Both the position numbers and the translations under genes were made by a program. The notes beneath the pieces are model-generated. The model made no database searches. It was not told the DNA's origin and saw nothing but the letters and a program-made list of their open reading frames with translations. This document shows positions 52,917 through 60,547 of a stretch of DNA of 64,000 bases, one piece after another. Position 1 is the stretch's first letter. Each line of letters starts with the position of its first letter. The DNA comes from JAWLHU01 sp049324875 (GTDB taxonomy: Bacteria > Bacillota > Sulfobacillia > Symbiobacteriales > Symbiobacteriaceae): NCBI GenBank assembly GCA_049324875.1, contig JBMONC010000058.1:1-64000 (forward strand), written 5' to 3'.

Positions 52917-55355
52917 ATGGCAGGGACTCATGTGAGCTGGACATTTGGCGTGCAGGGCATGACCTGCGCCAGCTGCGCAACCCGCATTGAGACGGGGCTG
53001 AGCCAGCTCCCGGGGGTTCGGAAAGCGACGGTCAACCTGGCCACCGAGCGGGCCACGGTGGTGATGGAGGCGGAGCGGGCCGACCTGAACCAGGTGAGGG
53101 AGAAGGTGGAGTCACTGGGCTACCACCTGGCGGTCGGCACGGTGAAGCTCTCCCTGGTGGGCATGACCTGCGCCAACTGCGCCCAGAAGATCGAGCGGGG
53201 GCTCCGCCGGCTCCCCGGCGTGATCGAGGTCACCGTCAACTTCGGCACCGAGACCGCCCTGGTGAGGTACCTCCCCGGTGTGGTCGACCTTACCAGCCTG
53301 AAGCAGGTGGTGGTCGACCTGGGGTATCAGGCCTTCGCCAAGGAGGAAGAGGGGGCGGCGGATGCGGAGAAGGAGGCGCGGGAGCGGGAGATGAGGCGGC
53401 AGTGGCATCTCTTCCTCTTCTCGTCGGTCCTGACCGCCCCGCTGCTGGTCTATATGTTCGCGGAGCTGCTGGGGCTGCACCCGCCCATGATCTTCATGAA
53501 CCCCTGGTTCCAGCTGGTCCTGGCGACGCCGGTCCAGTTCTATGCCGGTTGGCAGTTCTATGTTGACAGCTGGCACAACCTCCGGAACCGGACCGCCAAT
53601 ATGTCGGTGCTGATCGCCATCGGCACCACGGCCGCCTACCTCTACAGCCTGGCGGTCACCGTCTGGGGCGAGCAGCTGGGACGGAGCGATGTCTACTATG
53701 AGACCGGTGCCGTGATCATCGCCCTGATCATCCTGGGCAAGTACCTGGAGGCGGTGGCCAAGGGACGGACCTCCGAGGCGATCAAGGCGCTGATGGGCCT
53801 GCAGGCCAAGACCGCCCGGGTGATCCGGAACGGGCAGGAGATGGACATCCCCGTGGACGAGGTGGCGGTGGACGACCAGGTGGTGGTCCGGCCCGGGGAA
53901 AAGGTCCCCGTGGACGGGGTGGTGCTGGAGGGGCGCTCCTCCATCGACGAATCGATGCTGACCGGTGAATCGATGCCGGTGGAGAAGAAGCCGGGCGACT
54001 CGGTGATCGGCAGCACCCTGAACAAATTTGGCACCTTCACCTTCCGGGCGACCAAGGTGGGCAAGGAGACGGCCCTCGCCCAGATCATCCGGGTGGTGGA
54101 GGAGGCCCAGACCAGGCGGGCGCCGATTCAGCGGCTGGCCGATGTGGTGAGCGCCTACTTCGTCCCGGCGGTGGTGGTGGTGGCGGTCATCACCTTCCTG
54201 GGCTGGTACCTGGCCACCGGGGACTTCACCCGGGCGCTGCTCTACTTCACGGCGGTCCTGGTCATCGCCTGCCCGTGCGCCCTGGGGCTGGCGACACCCA
54301 CGGCGATCATGGTGGGCACGGGGCTGGGCGCTCGGAATGGGATCCTGATCCGCGGCGGCGAGCACCTGGAGAAAGCGTACCGGCTGAATACCATCGTGCT
54401 GGACAAGACCGGCACCATCACCCGGGGGGAGCCGGCGGTGACCGACGTGGTGCCGCTGGGGAGCGACTTCCTTCGCACGGCGAACGAGCTGCTGGCGATC
54501 ACAGCGGCGGCCGAGGTCCGATCGGAGCATCCGCTGGCCGAGGCGATCGTGCGGGGCGCCCGGGAGCGTGGCCTGAGCCTGGCCGAGGCCAAGGAGTTCG
54601 AGGCGATTCCGGGCCGGGGTGTCCGGGCCGTGGTGGAGGGCAGGCAGGTCCTCGTTGGCACGGTCAAGCTGATGGCCGAGCACGGGGTTCCGGTCGGCCC
54701 GGCCATCCGGCAGAAGGAGCAGCTGGAGTCCGCCGGCAAGACCGCCATGTTGGTGGCCATCGACGGGGAACTGGCCGGGCTCGTGGCGGTGGCCGACACG
54801 GTGAAGGAGCACTCGGCGGAGGCGATTGCGGCCCTGCACCGCATGGGCATCGAGGTCTGGATGATCACGGGGGACAACCAGCGGACTGCCTTGGCAATCG
54901 CGGCGCAGGTGGGCATCCGGCCCGACCATGTGATGGCGGAGGTGCTGCCGGAGGAGAAGGCGGCCCAGGTGAGCCACCTGAAGGGCAAGGGCCGGGTGGT
55001 GGGCATGGTGGGCGACGGCATCAACGACGCCCCGGCGCTGGCGGGGGCCGATCTGGGCTTCGCCATTGGCACTGGGACCGACGTGGCGATGGAGACCGCC
55101 GGCATCACCCTGATGGGCGGGGATCTCCGGGGGATCGTTGCGGCGATCCGCCTCAGTCGGCAGACGATGCGGAAGATCAAGCAGAACCTGTTCTGGGCGC
55201 TGGCTTACAACACCCTGGGCATCCCCATTGCCGCCATGGGATACCTCGCCCCGGCCCTGGCCGGCGCAGCGATGGCCTTCAGCTCAGTATCCGTGGTGAC
55301 CAACTCGGGCCTCCTGAAGCGATTCAACCCCATGCACGGGTGGACGGAGAGGTAG
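52917..55355 (+). CDS. copA: Cu+-exporting P1B-type ATPase
   Basis: 812 residues. Two N-terminal heavy-metal domains with GMTCASC (Cys17/20) and GMTCANC; eight predicted membrane helices; actuator TGES motif (LTGESMPVEKK); ion-path CPC in VIACPCALGLATPTA; phosphorylation DKTGTI; HP motif SEHPLAEAI; GDGINDAPAL; and late-TM residues of the Cu+ group (YNTLGIP; MAFSSVSVVTNSGLL). It pumps Cu+ out of the cytoplasm. It starts 6 nt after csoR. Confidence 0.95.
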   Translation: MAGTHVSWTFGVQGMTCASCATRIETGLSQLPGVRKATVNLATERATVVMEAERADLNQVREKVESLGYHLAVGTVKLSLVGMTCANCAQKIERGLRRLPGVIEVTVNFGTETALVRYLPGVVDLTSLKQVVVDLGYQAFAKEEEGAADAEKEAREREMRRQWHLFLFSSVLTAPLLVYMFAELLGLHPPMIFMNPWFQLVLATPVQFYAGWQFYVDSWHNLRNRTANMSVLIAIGTTAAYLYSLAVTVWGEQLGRSDVYYETGAVIIALIILGKYLEAVAKGRTSEAIKALMGLQAKTARVIRNGQEMDIPVDEVAVDDQVVVRPGEKVPVDGVVLEGRSSIDESMLTGESMPVEKKPGDSVIGSTLNKFGTFTFRATKVGKETALAQIIRVVEEAQTRRAPIQRLADVVSAYFVPAVVVVAVITFLGWYLATGDFTRALLYFTAVLVIACPCALGLATPTAIMVGTGLGARNGILIRGGEHLEKAYRLNTIVLDKTGTITRGEPAVTDVVPLGSDFLRTANELLAITAAAEVRSEHPLAEAIVRGARERGLSLAEAKEFEAIPGRGVRAVVEGRQVLVGTVKLMAEHGVPVGPAIRQKEQLESAGKTAMLVAIDGELAGLVAVADTVKEHSAEAIAALHRMGIEVWMITGDNQRTALAIAAQVGIRPDHVMAEVLPEEKAAQVSHLKGKGRVVGMVGDGINDAPALAGADLGFAIGTGTDVAMETAGITLMGGDLRGIVAAIRLSRQTMRKIKQNLFWALAYNTLGIPIAAMGYLAPALAGAAMAFSSVSVVTNSGLLKRFNPMHGWTER

Positions 55356-55356
55356 T

Positions 55357-55435
55357 CGGCCATCCTCGGTTGCGCCAGATCGCCTACCGCATCATCTGGA
55401 TGGAGGACGGGCGATTCCGGGATGCCCCCGAATGA
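55357..55435 (+). pseudogene. possible ABC-ATPase C-terminal remnant
   Basis: In one frame after copA the sequence reads GHPRLRQIAYRIIWMEDGRF then a stop. This looks like the post-switch end of MacB/DevA-type ABC ATPases (HDxR ... ADRIIRMEDGRI). No start or ATPase body is present. Short, so could be chance. Confidence 0.3.
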
Positions 55436-56209
55436 TCATGCCGCCGGAGTGCGACGCTGTTTGAGCCAGAGGAGCCCGGCTGCCGCGGCCAGAGCGAAGA
55501 GTACGCTTGTGACCTGGGCGGACTTGAGACCGAACACCTGCAGGCTGTCGGCCCGCAGGAACTCCAGACCGAAGCGGCCTGCCGAGTACAGGAGCACGTA
55601 CCAGAAGAAGACCGTCCCGGGCCGCTGTTCACGCCTCAGGAGCCACAGGGTGAATCCCGCCAGACCCAGGTCCCAGAGCCCCTCGAAGAGCTCGGCCGGC
55701 CAGAGCGGCACCGGCCCGAAGGTCTCATAGGCCATGGTGCCGGGGGCGTAGACGACGCCGAAGCGGCTTCCGGTGGGCTTCCCAACGGCGTCCCCGTTCA
55801 GGAAGCAGGAGCCCAGCCGGCCAATGGCCTGCCCCAGCAGGAGAGCGGGGGTAAGCGAGTCGGCAAAGTCCCAGAAGTTGAGCTTGCGGGAGCGGCAGAA
55901 CCAGACCGCCGCCAGGACCCCGCCGAGAACCCCGCCCTGAATGGAGAGGCCACCGTGCCAGATGGCGGGGATCTCCAGGAGGTTCTGGCCGTAGTACTCC
56001 CAGGTGAAGGCCACCTCCCAGAGCCGGGCGCCTGCGATCGCTGCGAGAATGGCGGTCAGGGCGAAGTCCTCGATCAGCGGGATGTACTGGGGGCGCCGGC
56101 TCTGGTTGATCCGCTTGGCCAGCCAGATTCCCGCCAGGATGGCGACGGCGATGAACAGCCCGTACGACCGGACCGGGAAGCCAAAGAGGGTAAACAGAAT
56201 GGGACGCAT
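55436..56209 (-). CDS. lgt: prolipoprotein diacylglyceryl transferase
   Basis: 257 residues from ATG 56209 (AGGAGG upstream). About seven membrane helices; HGGLSIQGGVLGGVLA; signature region GQAIGRLGSCFLNGDAVGKPT, a variant of the usual GRxGNFxNxE; terminal GRFGLEFLR. It transfers diacylglycerol to lipobox Cys. The variant signature suggests a paralogue; placed in the copper island, it could serve the cupredoxin lipoprotein (inference). Confidence 0.85.
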   Translation of the reverse strand: MRPILFTLFGFPVRSYGLFIAVAILAGIWLAKRINQSRRPQYIPLIEDFALTAILAAIAGARLWEVAFTWEYYGQNLLEIPAIWHGGLSIQGGVLGGVLAAVWFCRSRKLNFWDFADSLTPALLLGQAIGRLGSCFLNGDAVGKPTGSRFGVVYAPGTMAYETFGPVPLWPAELFEGLWDLGLAGFTLWLLRREQRPGTVFFWYVLLYSAGRFGLEFLRADSLQVFGLKSAQVTSVLFALAAAAGLLWLKQRRTPAA

Positions 56210-56308
56210 GCTTCTGCCTCCTGTCGCTTCGTTCGGTGGAACGAATGGTTTCCGGGAGTATCGCGCAGAGATGTGTCGAAAGTGTGGCCTGTCATCCCGA
56301 CGCTTGCC

Positions 56309-56340
56309 TTCACAGATTCTCCACCCAGAGCCCTTAGACT
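56309..56340 (+). promoter_or_regulatory. copper-island promoter box and -10 (regulator/kinase operon)
   Basis: TTCACAGATTCTCCACCC (56309-56326), 8 bp, TAGACT (56335-56340), 43 bp before the regulator start. This implies autoregulation if the encoded regulator binds it. Confidence 0.65.
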
Positions 56341-56383
56341 CGGTCTGAGTCGGACCGGAGATCTCTTGAGAGGAGTGATCTGC

Positions 56384-57064
56384 ATGGTGGGGGCGCGGAT
56401 CCTGATCGCAGATGATGACGACCGGCTGCGCCAGGTGATCGGTGAGTACCTGAGCAGCGAGGGGTTTGCCACCATTCAGGCTGCCAGCGGCACGGAGGCG
56501 CTGGCCCTGTGGCAGGAGCGCAAGCCCGACCTGCTGGTGCTCGACTGGATGATGCCCGGGCGCAGCGGCATGGAGGTGACCCGGGAGATCCGGCGGCGGC
56601 ACAGCACGCCGATCGTCATGCTGACGGCCCGGGATGATGAGGCGGACAAGCTGCTGGGGCTGGAGCTCGGGGCGGACGACTACCTGACCAAGCCCTTCAG
56701 CATGCGGGAGCTTGTGGCCCGCATCCGAGCCGTCCTCCGCCGGGCCCGGCCGGAGGAGGGTGACAGCGAGCGGATCCAGCTCGGCGAGCTGGTGATCGAT
56801 CTGGCAGCCCATACGGTTCTCAGGGGGAGTGAGGAGCTCCCGCTTACGACCACCGAGTTCAAGCTCCTGTCGGTGCTGGCCCGCAACCCCAACCGGGTCT
56901 ACTCCCGCCTACAGCTGATGGAGACCGCCATCGGCGACTACTACGAAGGGTATGAGCGGACCGTGGACAGCCACATCAGCCACCTGCGCCGGAAGCTGGG
57001 GAATGAGACACTGATCCAGACGGTAAAGGGCGTCGGGTTTAAACTGGTCCCCCCGGCGAGGTGA
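56384..57064 (+). CDS. OmpR-family response regulator (copper-island)
   Basis: 226 residues from ATG 56384 (GAGAGGAG upstream). Receiver Asp10-Asp13 patch, phosphoacceptor Asp54 (LLVLDWMMPGRSG), Lys103 in YLTKPF; winged helix LPLTTTEFKLLSVLAR ... VDSHISHLRRKLG ... VKGVGFKL. Its stop overlaps the kinase ribosome site. Placement between copA/lgt and copper-binding proteins, and the kinase's Met/His-rich sensor, make it a CopR/CusR-type regulator by inference. Confidence 0.9.
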   Translation: MVGARILIADDDDRLRQVIGEYLSSEGFATIQAASGTEALALWQERKPDLLVLDWMMPGRSGMEVTREIRRRHSTPIVMLTARDDEADKLLGLELGADDYLTKPFSMRELVARIRAVLRRARPEEGDSERIQLGELVIDLAAHTVLRGSEELPLTTTEFKLLSVLARNPNRVYSRLQLMETAIGDYYEGYERTVDSHISHLRRKLGNETLIQTVKGVGFKLVPPAR

Positions 57065-57069
57065 TGGGC

Positions 57070-58134
57070 ATGTCACTCCGAACCAGGCTGATTCGGGCGT
57101 TCGTTCTGGTCGCCCTGGGGGCGCTGGCGCTCTCCTTCCTCTCCTCCAACCTCGGGCTCTACGCCAGCATGATGGGGATGCATCACGGATCGATGGCATC
57201 CCACGAGCCCATGGGGGCGCCGGCGTTCATGGCGGCTGCCCTGCGCTGGAGTCTCTGGTCCGGCCTGGCCGCCTTCGGCCTGGCGGGTCTGGCCGGCGCC
57301 CTGATGGCGGAGCGGATCACCCGCACCCTCCGAAACCTGCGGGATGCCGCCGCTCGGCTCGACCTGCGGGACCTCTCTCGCCGGGTTCCGGTGGAGGGCG
57401 GCGACGAGATCGCTGAGCTGGCGACCACCTTCAACCGGATGTGCGACCGGCTGGAGGCGGATGAGCGCTCTCGCCGCCAACTGCTGGCCGACACCGCACA
57501 CGAGCTCCGGCACCCGCTGGCGGTCCTGCAGGGCCATCTGGACCTGATGCAGGACGGAAAGGTCCCGCTCAGCCAGGAGTCGCTGCTTCCCCTGCAGGAT
57601 GAGGTGATCCGGCTGACCCGGCTGGTGGCGGACCTGCGGGACCTCAGCCTCGCCGAGGTGGGGAGACTCTCGCTCCACCTGTCGCCAGTCAACCCGGAGG
57701 AGCTGGTCCACTCCCTGCTGACGAACATGAGTCCGGTCGCAGCGGCCAAGGGGATCGAACTGACCGGCGAGGTGGAGGCGGGGACCCCGGCCCTCCGGGC
57801 CGATCCCGACCGGCTGCGCCAGGTGCTGATCAACCTGCTGGCCAACGCCCTGCACCACACCCCACCGGGCGGGCGGATCCTCCTTCGGGCCCGCCTAGAG
57901 GGCAGGGAGATCCTGTTCAGCGTCGCCGACACCGGCCCCGGGATCGATCCGGAGGACCTGCCCCAGATCTTCGACCGCTTCTACCGGGCCGACAAGTCCC
58001 GCTCCCGGGGGACCGGCGGGAGCGGACTGGGCCTTGCGATCGTACGCAGCCTGGTGGAGCTGCACGGCGGCAGGGTGATGGTGGAGAGTGCGCCCGGGCA
58101 GGGCAGCTGCTTTACGATTCGACTTCCGCTGTAA
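57070..58134 (+). CDS. sensor histidine kinase with Met/His-rich sensor loop
   Basis: 354 residues from ATG 57070 (GAGGTGA at 5 nt; ATG 57064 or GTG 57061 are alternatives). TM1 about 8-26, a short external loop (about 27-56) carrying MMGMHHGSMASHEPM, TM2 about 57-80, HAMP, HisKA with His144 (ADTAHELRHPL), HATPase NLLANALHH, DTGPGIDPEDL, GTGGSGLGLAIV. The loop is much shorter than CusS sensors but dense in soft copper ligands, so Cu(I)/Ag(I) sensing is the best inference. Confidence 0.88.
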   Translation: MSLRTRLIRAFVLVALGALALSFLSSNLGLYASMMGMHHGSMASHEPMGAPAFMAAALRWSLWSGLAAFGLAGLAGALMAERITRTLRNLRDAAARLDLRDLSRRVPVEGGDEIAELATTFNRMCDRLEADERSRRQLLADTAHELRHPLAVLQGHLDLMQDGKVPLSQESLLPLQDEVIRLTRLVADLRDLSLAEVGRLSLHLSPVNPEELVHSLLTNMSPVAAAKGIELTGEVEAGTPALRADPDRLRQVLINLLANALHHTPPGGRILLRARLEGREILFSVADTGPGIDPEDLPQIFDRFYRADKSRSRGTGGSGLGLAIVRSLVELHGGRVMVESAPGQGSCFTIRLPL

Positions 58135-58147
58135 CCTGGTTAAGGGA

Positions 58148-58173
58148 AGAGCCAGACCGCCCGGTCTGGCTCT
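58148..58173. terminator. hairpin between convergent genes
   Basis: AGAGCCAGACCG (58148-58159) and CGGTCTGGCTCT (58162-58173), between the kinase stop and the end of the Met-rich gene. Probably bidirectional. Confidence 0.65.
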
Positions 58174-58189
58174 GCCTACTCTCGGAGGC

Positions 58190-58756
58190 TCAGTGGTGGT
58201 CGGCGTGGGTGCCGGACATCATGCCGGTCATCTCCCCCATCTGCCCCGAGAGGCAACCGCCTGCATGCTCCTGATGGAGCCGCTGCATCTCTTCCGCCTG
58301 CTCTCGGGTAATGGTGCCGGCCTCCACCGCCTGATTCAGGAAGGCCTCCATCTTCTCCGTCATCAGTCGCTCCAGTTCGGTGGGGTTGAGGTTCTGCTCG
58401 GTTGCCAGGTCGGTCAGGCTCTTGCCGTCGGCCATGGCAGCTTCCAGTTGCTCCGGCGTCAGGCCAAGGAGTTGGGCAACCTCACCCATCACCTGCTCGT
58501 GCATCGCCGGCATCTCGGACATCAGGGGTGCCATGCGCTCGTGCATCGCTGCCATCTCCCCGGAGGCCATCCCTGCCATGTGGCCGTTCTGCATCATCGT
58601 CTGGTGCATCTGGGCCATGGTGCCGGAGGTCATCCTCCCGATCATGGACCAGGGGCCGGTGACGGCCTCCTGGGCGAGGGCGGGAACCGCGAAGAGCAGG
58701 CCGGCAACCGCCAGGGAGGTCGCACCCGTCAGGATCCACTTCCCGTGCTTCGTCAT
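58190..58756 (-). CDS. Met/His-rich exported protein, probable copper binder
   Basis: 188 residues from ATG 58756 (AAGGAGTGG upstream). Signal peptide to about residue 29 (LFAVPALAQ). The mature part begins with a Met-rich stretch (IGRMTSGTMAQMHQTMMQNGHMAGM), a helical middle (LGLTPEQLEAAMADGKSLTDLATEQ; TITREQAEEMQRLHQEH) and an end with GGCLSGQM and HADHH. About one residue in eight is Met. Likely an extracytoplasmic Cu(I)/Ag(I) sponge or chaperone. Tandem ATCTCCACAC boxes lie about 75-90 bp upstream. Confidence 0.8.
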   Translation of the reverse strand: MTKHGKWILTGATSLAVAGLLFAVPALAQEAVTGPWSMIGRMTSGTMAQMHQTMMQNGHMAGMASGEMAAMHERMAPLMSEMPAMHEQVMGEVAQLLGLTPEQLEAAMADGKSLTDLATEQNLNPTELERLMTEKMEAFLNQAVEAGTITREQAEEMQRLHQEHAGGCLSGQMGEMTGMMSGTHADHH

Positions 58757-58826
58757 CGTGACCACTCCTTGTCTAGCTGGCTACGGTTCTATCCTACCGC
58801 GCCCGTTTGGATCCCGTTGCGATCCC

Positions 58827-58847
58827 GTGTGGAGATGGTGTGGAGAT
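58827..58847 (-). promoter_or_regulatory. tandem copper-box half-sites upstream of the Met-rich gene
   Basis: On the minus strand, ATCTCCACAC occurs twice with an 11-bp period (58847-58838 and 58836-58827). This matches the core of the shared box but is not positioned 8 bp from a -10. Confidence 0.5.
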
Positions 58848-58855
58848 GAGGCTGC

Positions 58856-58887
58856 TTCACAGAATGTCCACACCCTTCCGCTAGGAT
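58856..58887 (+). promoter_or_regulatory. copper-island promoter box and -10 (DUF2933 gene)
   Basis: TTCACAGAATGTCCACAC (58856-58873), 8 bp, TAGGAT (58882-58887), 47 bp before the start codon. Confidence 0.65.
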
Positions 58888-58934
58888 CAGGGAGGAGACG
58901 CCTCCCCCGAAGGGGAGCGAACGAGGTGAGTGCG

Positions 58935-59156
58935 ATGATGCGCAACCGGTTCCTGTGGGCGGTGTGCGGGCTGATGGTTGCCGGCGGCATCTGGCTTTGG
59001 TCCCGGGGTGTGACCGATCTCCTTTCCTACGGCATGCTGTTGCTCTGCCCCCTGATGCACCTCTTCATGCACGGTAGCCATGGTGGGCGCCATCATGCCC
59101 GGCGGGATGGGGGGAAAGCGGAGGGACCCAGCGAAGGTGACAGCTCCTGCCACTAG
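58935..59156 (+). CDS. DUF2933-like small membrane protein
   Basis: 73 residues from ATG 58935 (GAGGTGA at 5 nt). Two short hydrophobic segments (FLWAVCGLMVAGGIWLW; LLSYGMLLLCPLMHLFM) lead into HGSHGGRHH and a charged tail ending CH. The LLLCPLMHLFMHG block is the DUF2933 signature, a family often next to copper resistance genes. The His/Met/Cys content suggests metal handling; mechanism unknown. Confidence 0.75.
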   Translation: MMRNRFLWAVCGLMVAGGIWLWSRGVTDLLSYGMLLLCPLMHLFMHGSHGGRHHARRDGGKAEGPSEGDSSCH

Positions 59157-59210
59157 CAGGAGATGAGCCGCCGGCGGGCACCTGGCCCAGCTGGCGGCTC
59201 TGAACGGGAT

Positions 59211-59633
59211 CTACTTGTCGTACAACCCGAGGTAACCGTAACTGACAGGCTTGCCAAATCCGGCCTTGCCGACTCCAGCTTTGCCGAACCCGAATGGCTT
59301 GCCGTAGCCAGTCTTGCCGATTCCGGGGGGCCTGGCAAACCCCTTGCCGAGTCCCTTTCCAAAGCCCTTGCCAAGTCCCCTGCCAAAGCCATATGGCTTC
59401 CCGAAAGGCAGGGCTTCACCGCCCTCCGGGCCCCCGTGGATAAACGGTCCATAAGCGGCGTGAGGGAAGTCAATGTGGGCGGGTCCGGCGAACGAAGGGC
59501 CTGCATGCACAACGGGGACATAGGTGTAGGGACCGAGCGGAATCGCTCCGAGGTGGGGTTCATCGATATGAGCTCCGGCAGCCGGGGTTCCTCCCAGGGC
59601 CTTTCCGCCCTTTCCATAAGGGGCGTAGAACAT
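59211..59633 (-). CDS. Gly/Phe/Lys-rich repeat protein
   Basis: 140 residues from ATG 59633 (GGAAAGGGGGG upstream). The N-terminal third is His/Pro/Tyr-containing (AGAHIDEP, YTYVPVVHAGPSF). The rest is repeats of G(F/L)GKG and GKxGFGKAG type (GKGFGKGLGKGF; GKPFGFGKAGVGKAGFGKP) ending SYGYLGLYDK. No signal peptide. Resembles structural coat or glue-like proteins in composition only. No family recognised. Confidence 0.6.
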   Translation of the reverse strand: MFYAPYGKGGKALGGTPAAGAHIDEPHLGAIPLGPYTYVPVVHAGPSFAGPAHIDFPHAAYGPFIHGGPEGGEALPFGKPYGFGRGLGKGFGKGLGKGFARPPGIGKTGYGKPFGFGKAGVGKAGFGKPVSYGYLGLYDK

Positions 59634-59706
59634 CAGCACCCCCCTTTCCACCCTATCCTATTCGACGGACCTTCCTGTGTGTGTGGGCAGCCAACCAGTC
59701 CACCGC

Positions 59707-59826
59707 TCAGTACAACTGCCCCGGGGGCGCCGGTTGGCAGCCCGGGCAGAAGTTGGTCTCCAGGTAGCCCAGGCTCCGCAGCACAATCCGGGTGCCGCAC
59801 CGGGGGCTCTCCAGCCACTCCGGCAT
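59707..59826 (-). CDS. 39-residue FPG/IleRS-type zinc-finger miniprotein
   Basis: ATG 59826 with AAGGAGGGAG at good spacing; stop at 59709-59707. The protein contains SPRCGTRIVLRSLGYLETNF followed by CPGCQP. This matches the zinc finger at the end of MutM/Fpg glycosylases (CPxCG ... FCPxCQ), standing alone. The first Cys of the finger is Ser here, so zinc binding may be incomplete. Confidence 0.6.
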   Translation of the reverse strand: MPEWLESPRCGTRIVLRSLGYLETNFCPGCQPAPPGQLY

Positions 59827-59896
59827 GGGGACTCCCTCCTTGCGGGCAGATTCCGCTGCCGGCGTCCCAGATTCCTCCTGCCGCCAGAAGATGAGG

Positions 59897-59920
59897 AGGA
59901 GCGCCCCCCGGGGCGCTCCT
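59897..59920. terminator. hairpin downstream of the cupredoxin gene
   Basis: AGGAGCGCCCC (59897-59907) and GGGGCGCTCCT (59910-59920). No T-run on either side. Confidence 0.5.
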
Positions 59921-59927
59921 CCGTTCG

Positions 59928-60341
59928 CTACTGCACGATCAGCTTCCCGACCATGCCGGCGTCCTTGTGACCGGGGACGGTGCAGGTGAAGGTGTAGGAT
60001 CCGGCCTCCGTCGGCGTGAACTCCACAGTGCCCGTCTTGCCGGTGTCAGCGGCCACATGCACCGAGAGCCCGGCATCGTGACCGTGATCATCCCCCTTGC
60101 TCTCCTTCACCTTCGCCGGCATCTTCTCCACGGTGAAGTCGTGCAGCAGGGTGTCCTTGTTGGTCAGCACCAGCTTGACGGGAGTCCCCTTCTTGACGGT
60201 AATCTCCTTGGTGCTGAAGGCCATGTTCTCGGCCGACAGCTCCACAACCTGGGCGGGTGTGCTCGATGTGCTGCCCGATGAGCATCCCGCCAGAACCCCC
60301 ACCACCATCAGCGCACTCACTGCCGCTCCCCAACGCCTCAC
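59928..60341 (-). CDS. cupredoxin lipoprotein
   Basis: 137 residues from GTG 60341 (GGAGGGA upstream). Lipobox VLAGC (Cys20). Cupredoxin beta barrel with a type 1 copper site: His67 (LLHDF), Cys120, His125 and Met130 in CTVPGHKDAGM. An extra His/Asp segment (GDDHGHDAG) lies in the loop after strand 5. Membrane-anchored electron carrier or copper-binding protein. Preceded by the shared copper-island box. Confidence 0.9.
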   Translation of the reverse strand: MRRWGAAVSALMVVGVLAGCSSGSTSSTPAQVVELSAENMAFSTKEITVKKGTPVKLVLTNKDTLLHDFTVEKMPAKVKESKGDDHGHDAGLSVHVAADTGKTGTVEFTPTEAGSYTFTCTVPGHKDAGMVGKLIVQ

Positions 60342-60381
60342 AGCGATCCCTCCAGCTTGCTCGATATGACTCTGAGAATCG

Positions 60382-60413
60382 AGCATACCCAGAATGTGTG
60401 GAGAAACCATGAA
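60382..60413 (-). promoter_or_regulatory. copper-island promoter box and -10 (cupredoxin gene)
   Basis: Minus strand TTCATGGTTTCTCCACAC (60413-60396), 8 bp, TATGCT (60387-60382), 40 bp before the start codon. Confidence 0.65.
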
Positions 60414-60454
60414 GGCCTCACAACCGCCCGCACCGCTCGGTGTGCAGTCTCTTC

Positions 60455-60483
60455 TTTACGGTGCTGAATAATTTTGGTATACT
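60455..60483 (+). promoter_or_regulatory. predicted promoter of the DUF4332 gene
   Basis: TTTACG (60455-60460), a 17-bp spacer and TATACT (60478-60483). Confidence 0.6.
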
Positions 60484-60547
60484 GATATTCGGATTCTTTT
60501 GGGCGCCACCGGGGACGGCACTCCAGCAAAGGGGAAGGGGAACAATC

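Noticed and set aside
59633..59818. 61-residue minus-strand frame overlapping the zinc-finger miniprotein
   Set aside because: The alternative frame at 59707-59826 has the strong ribosome site and a recognisable zinc-finger pattern.
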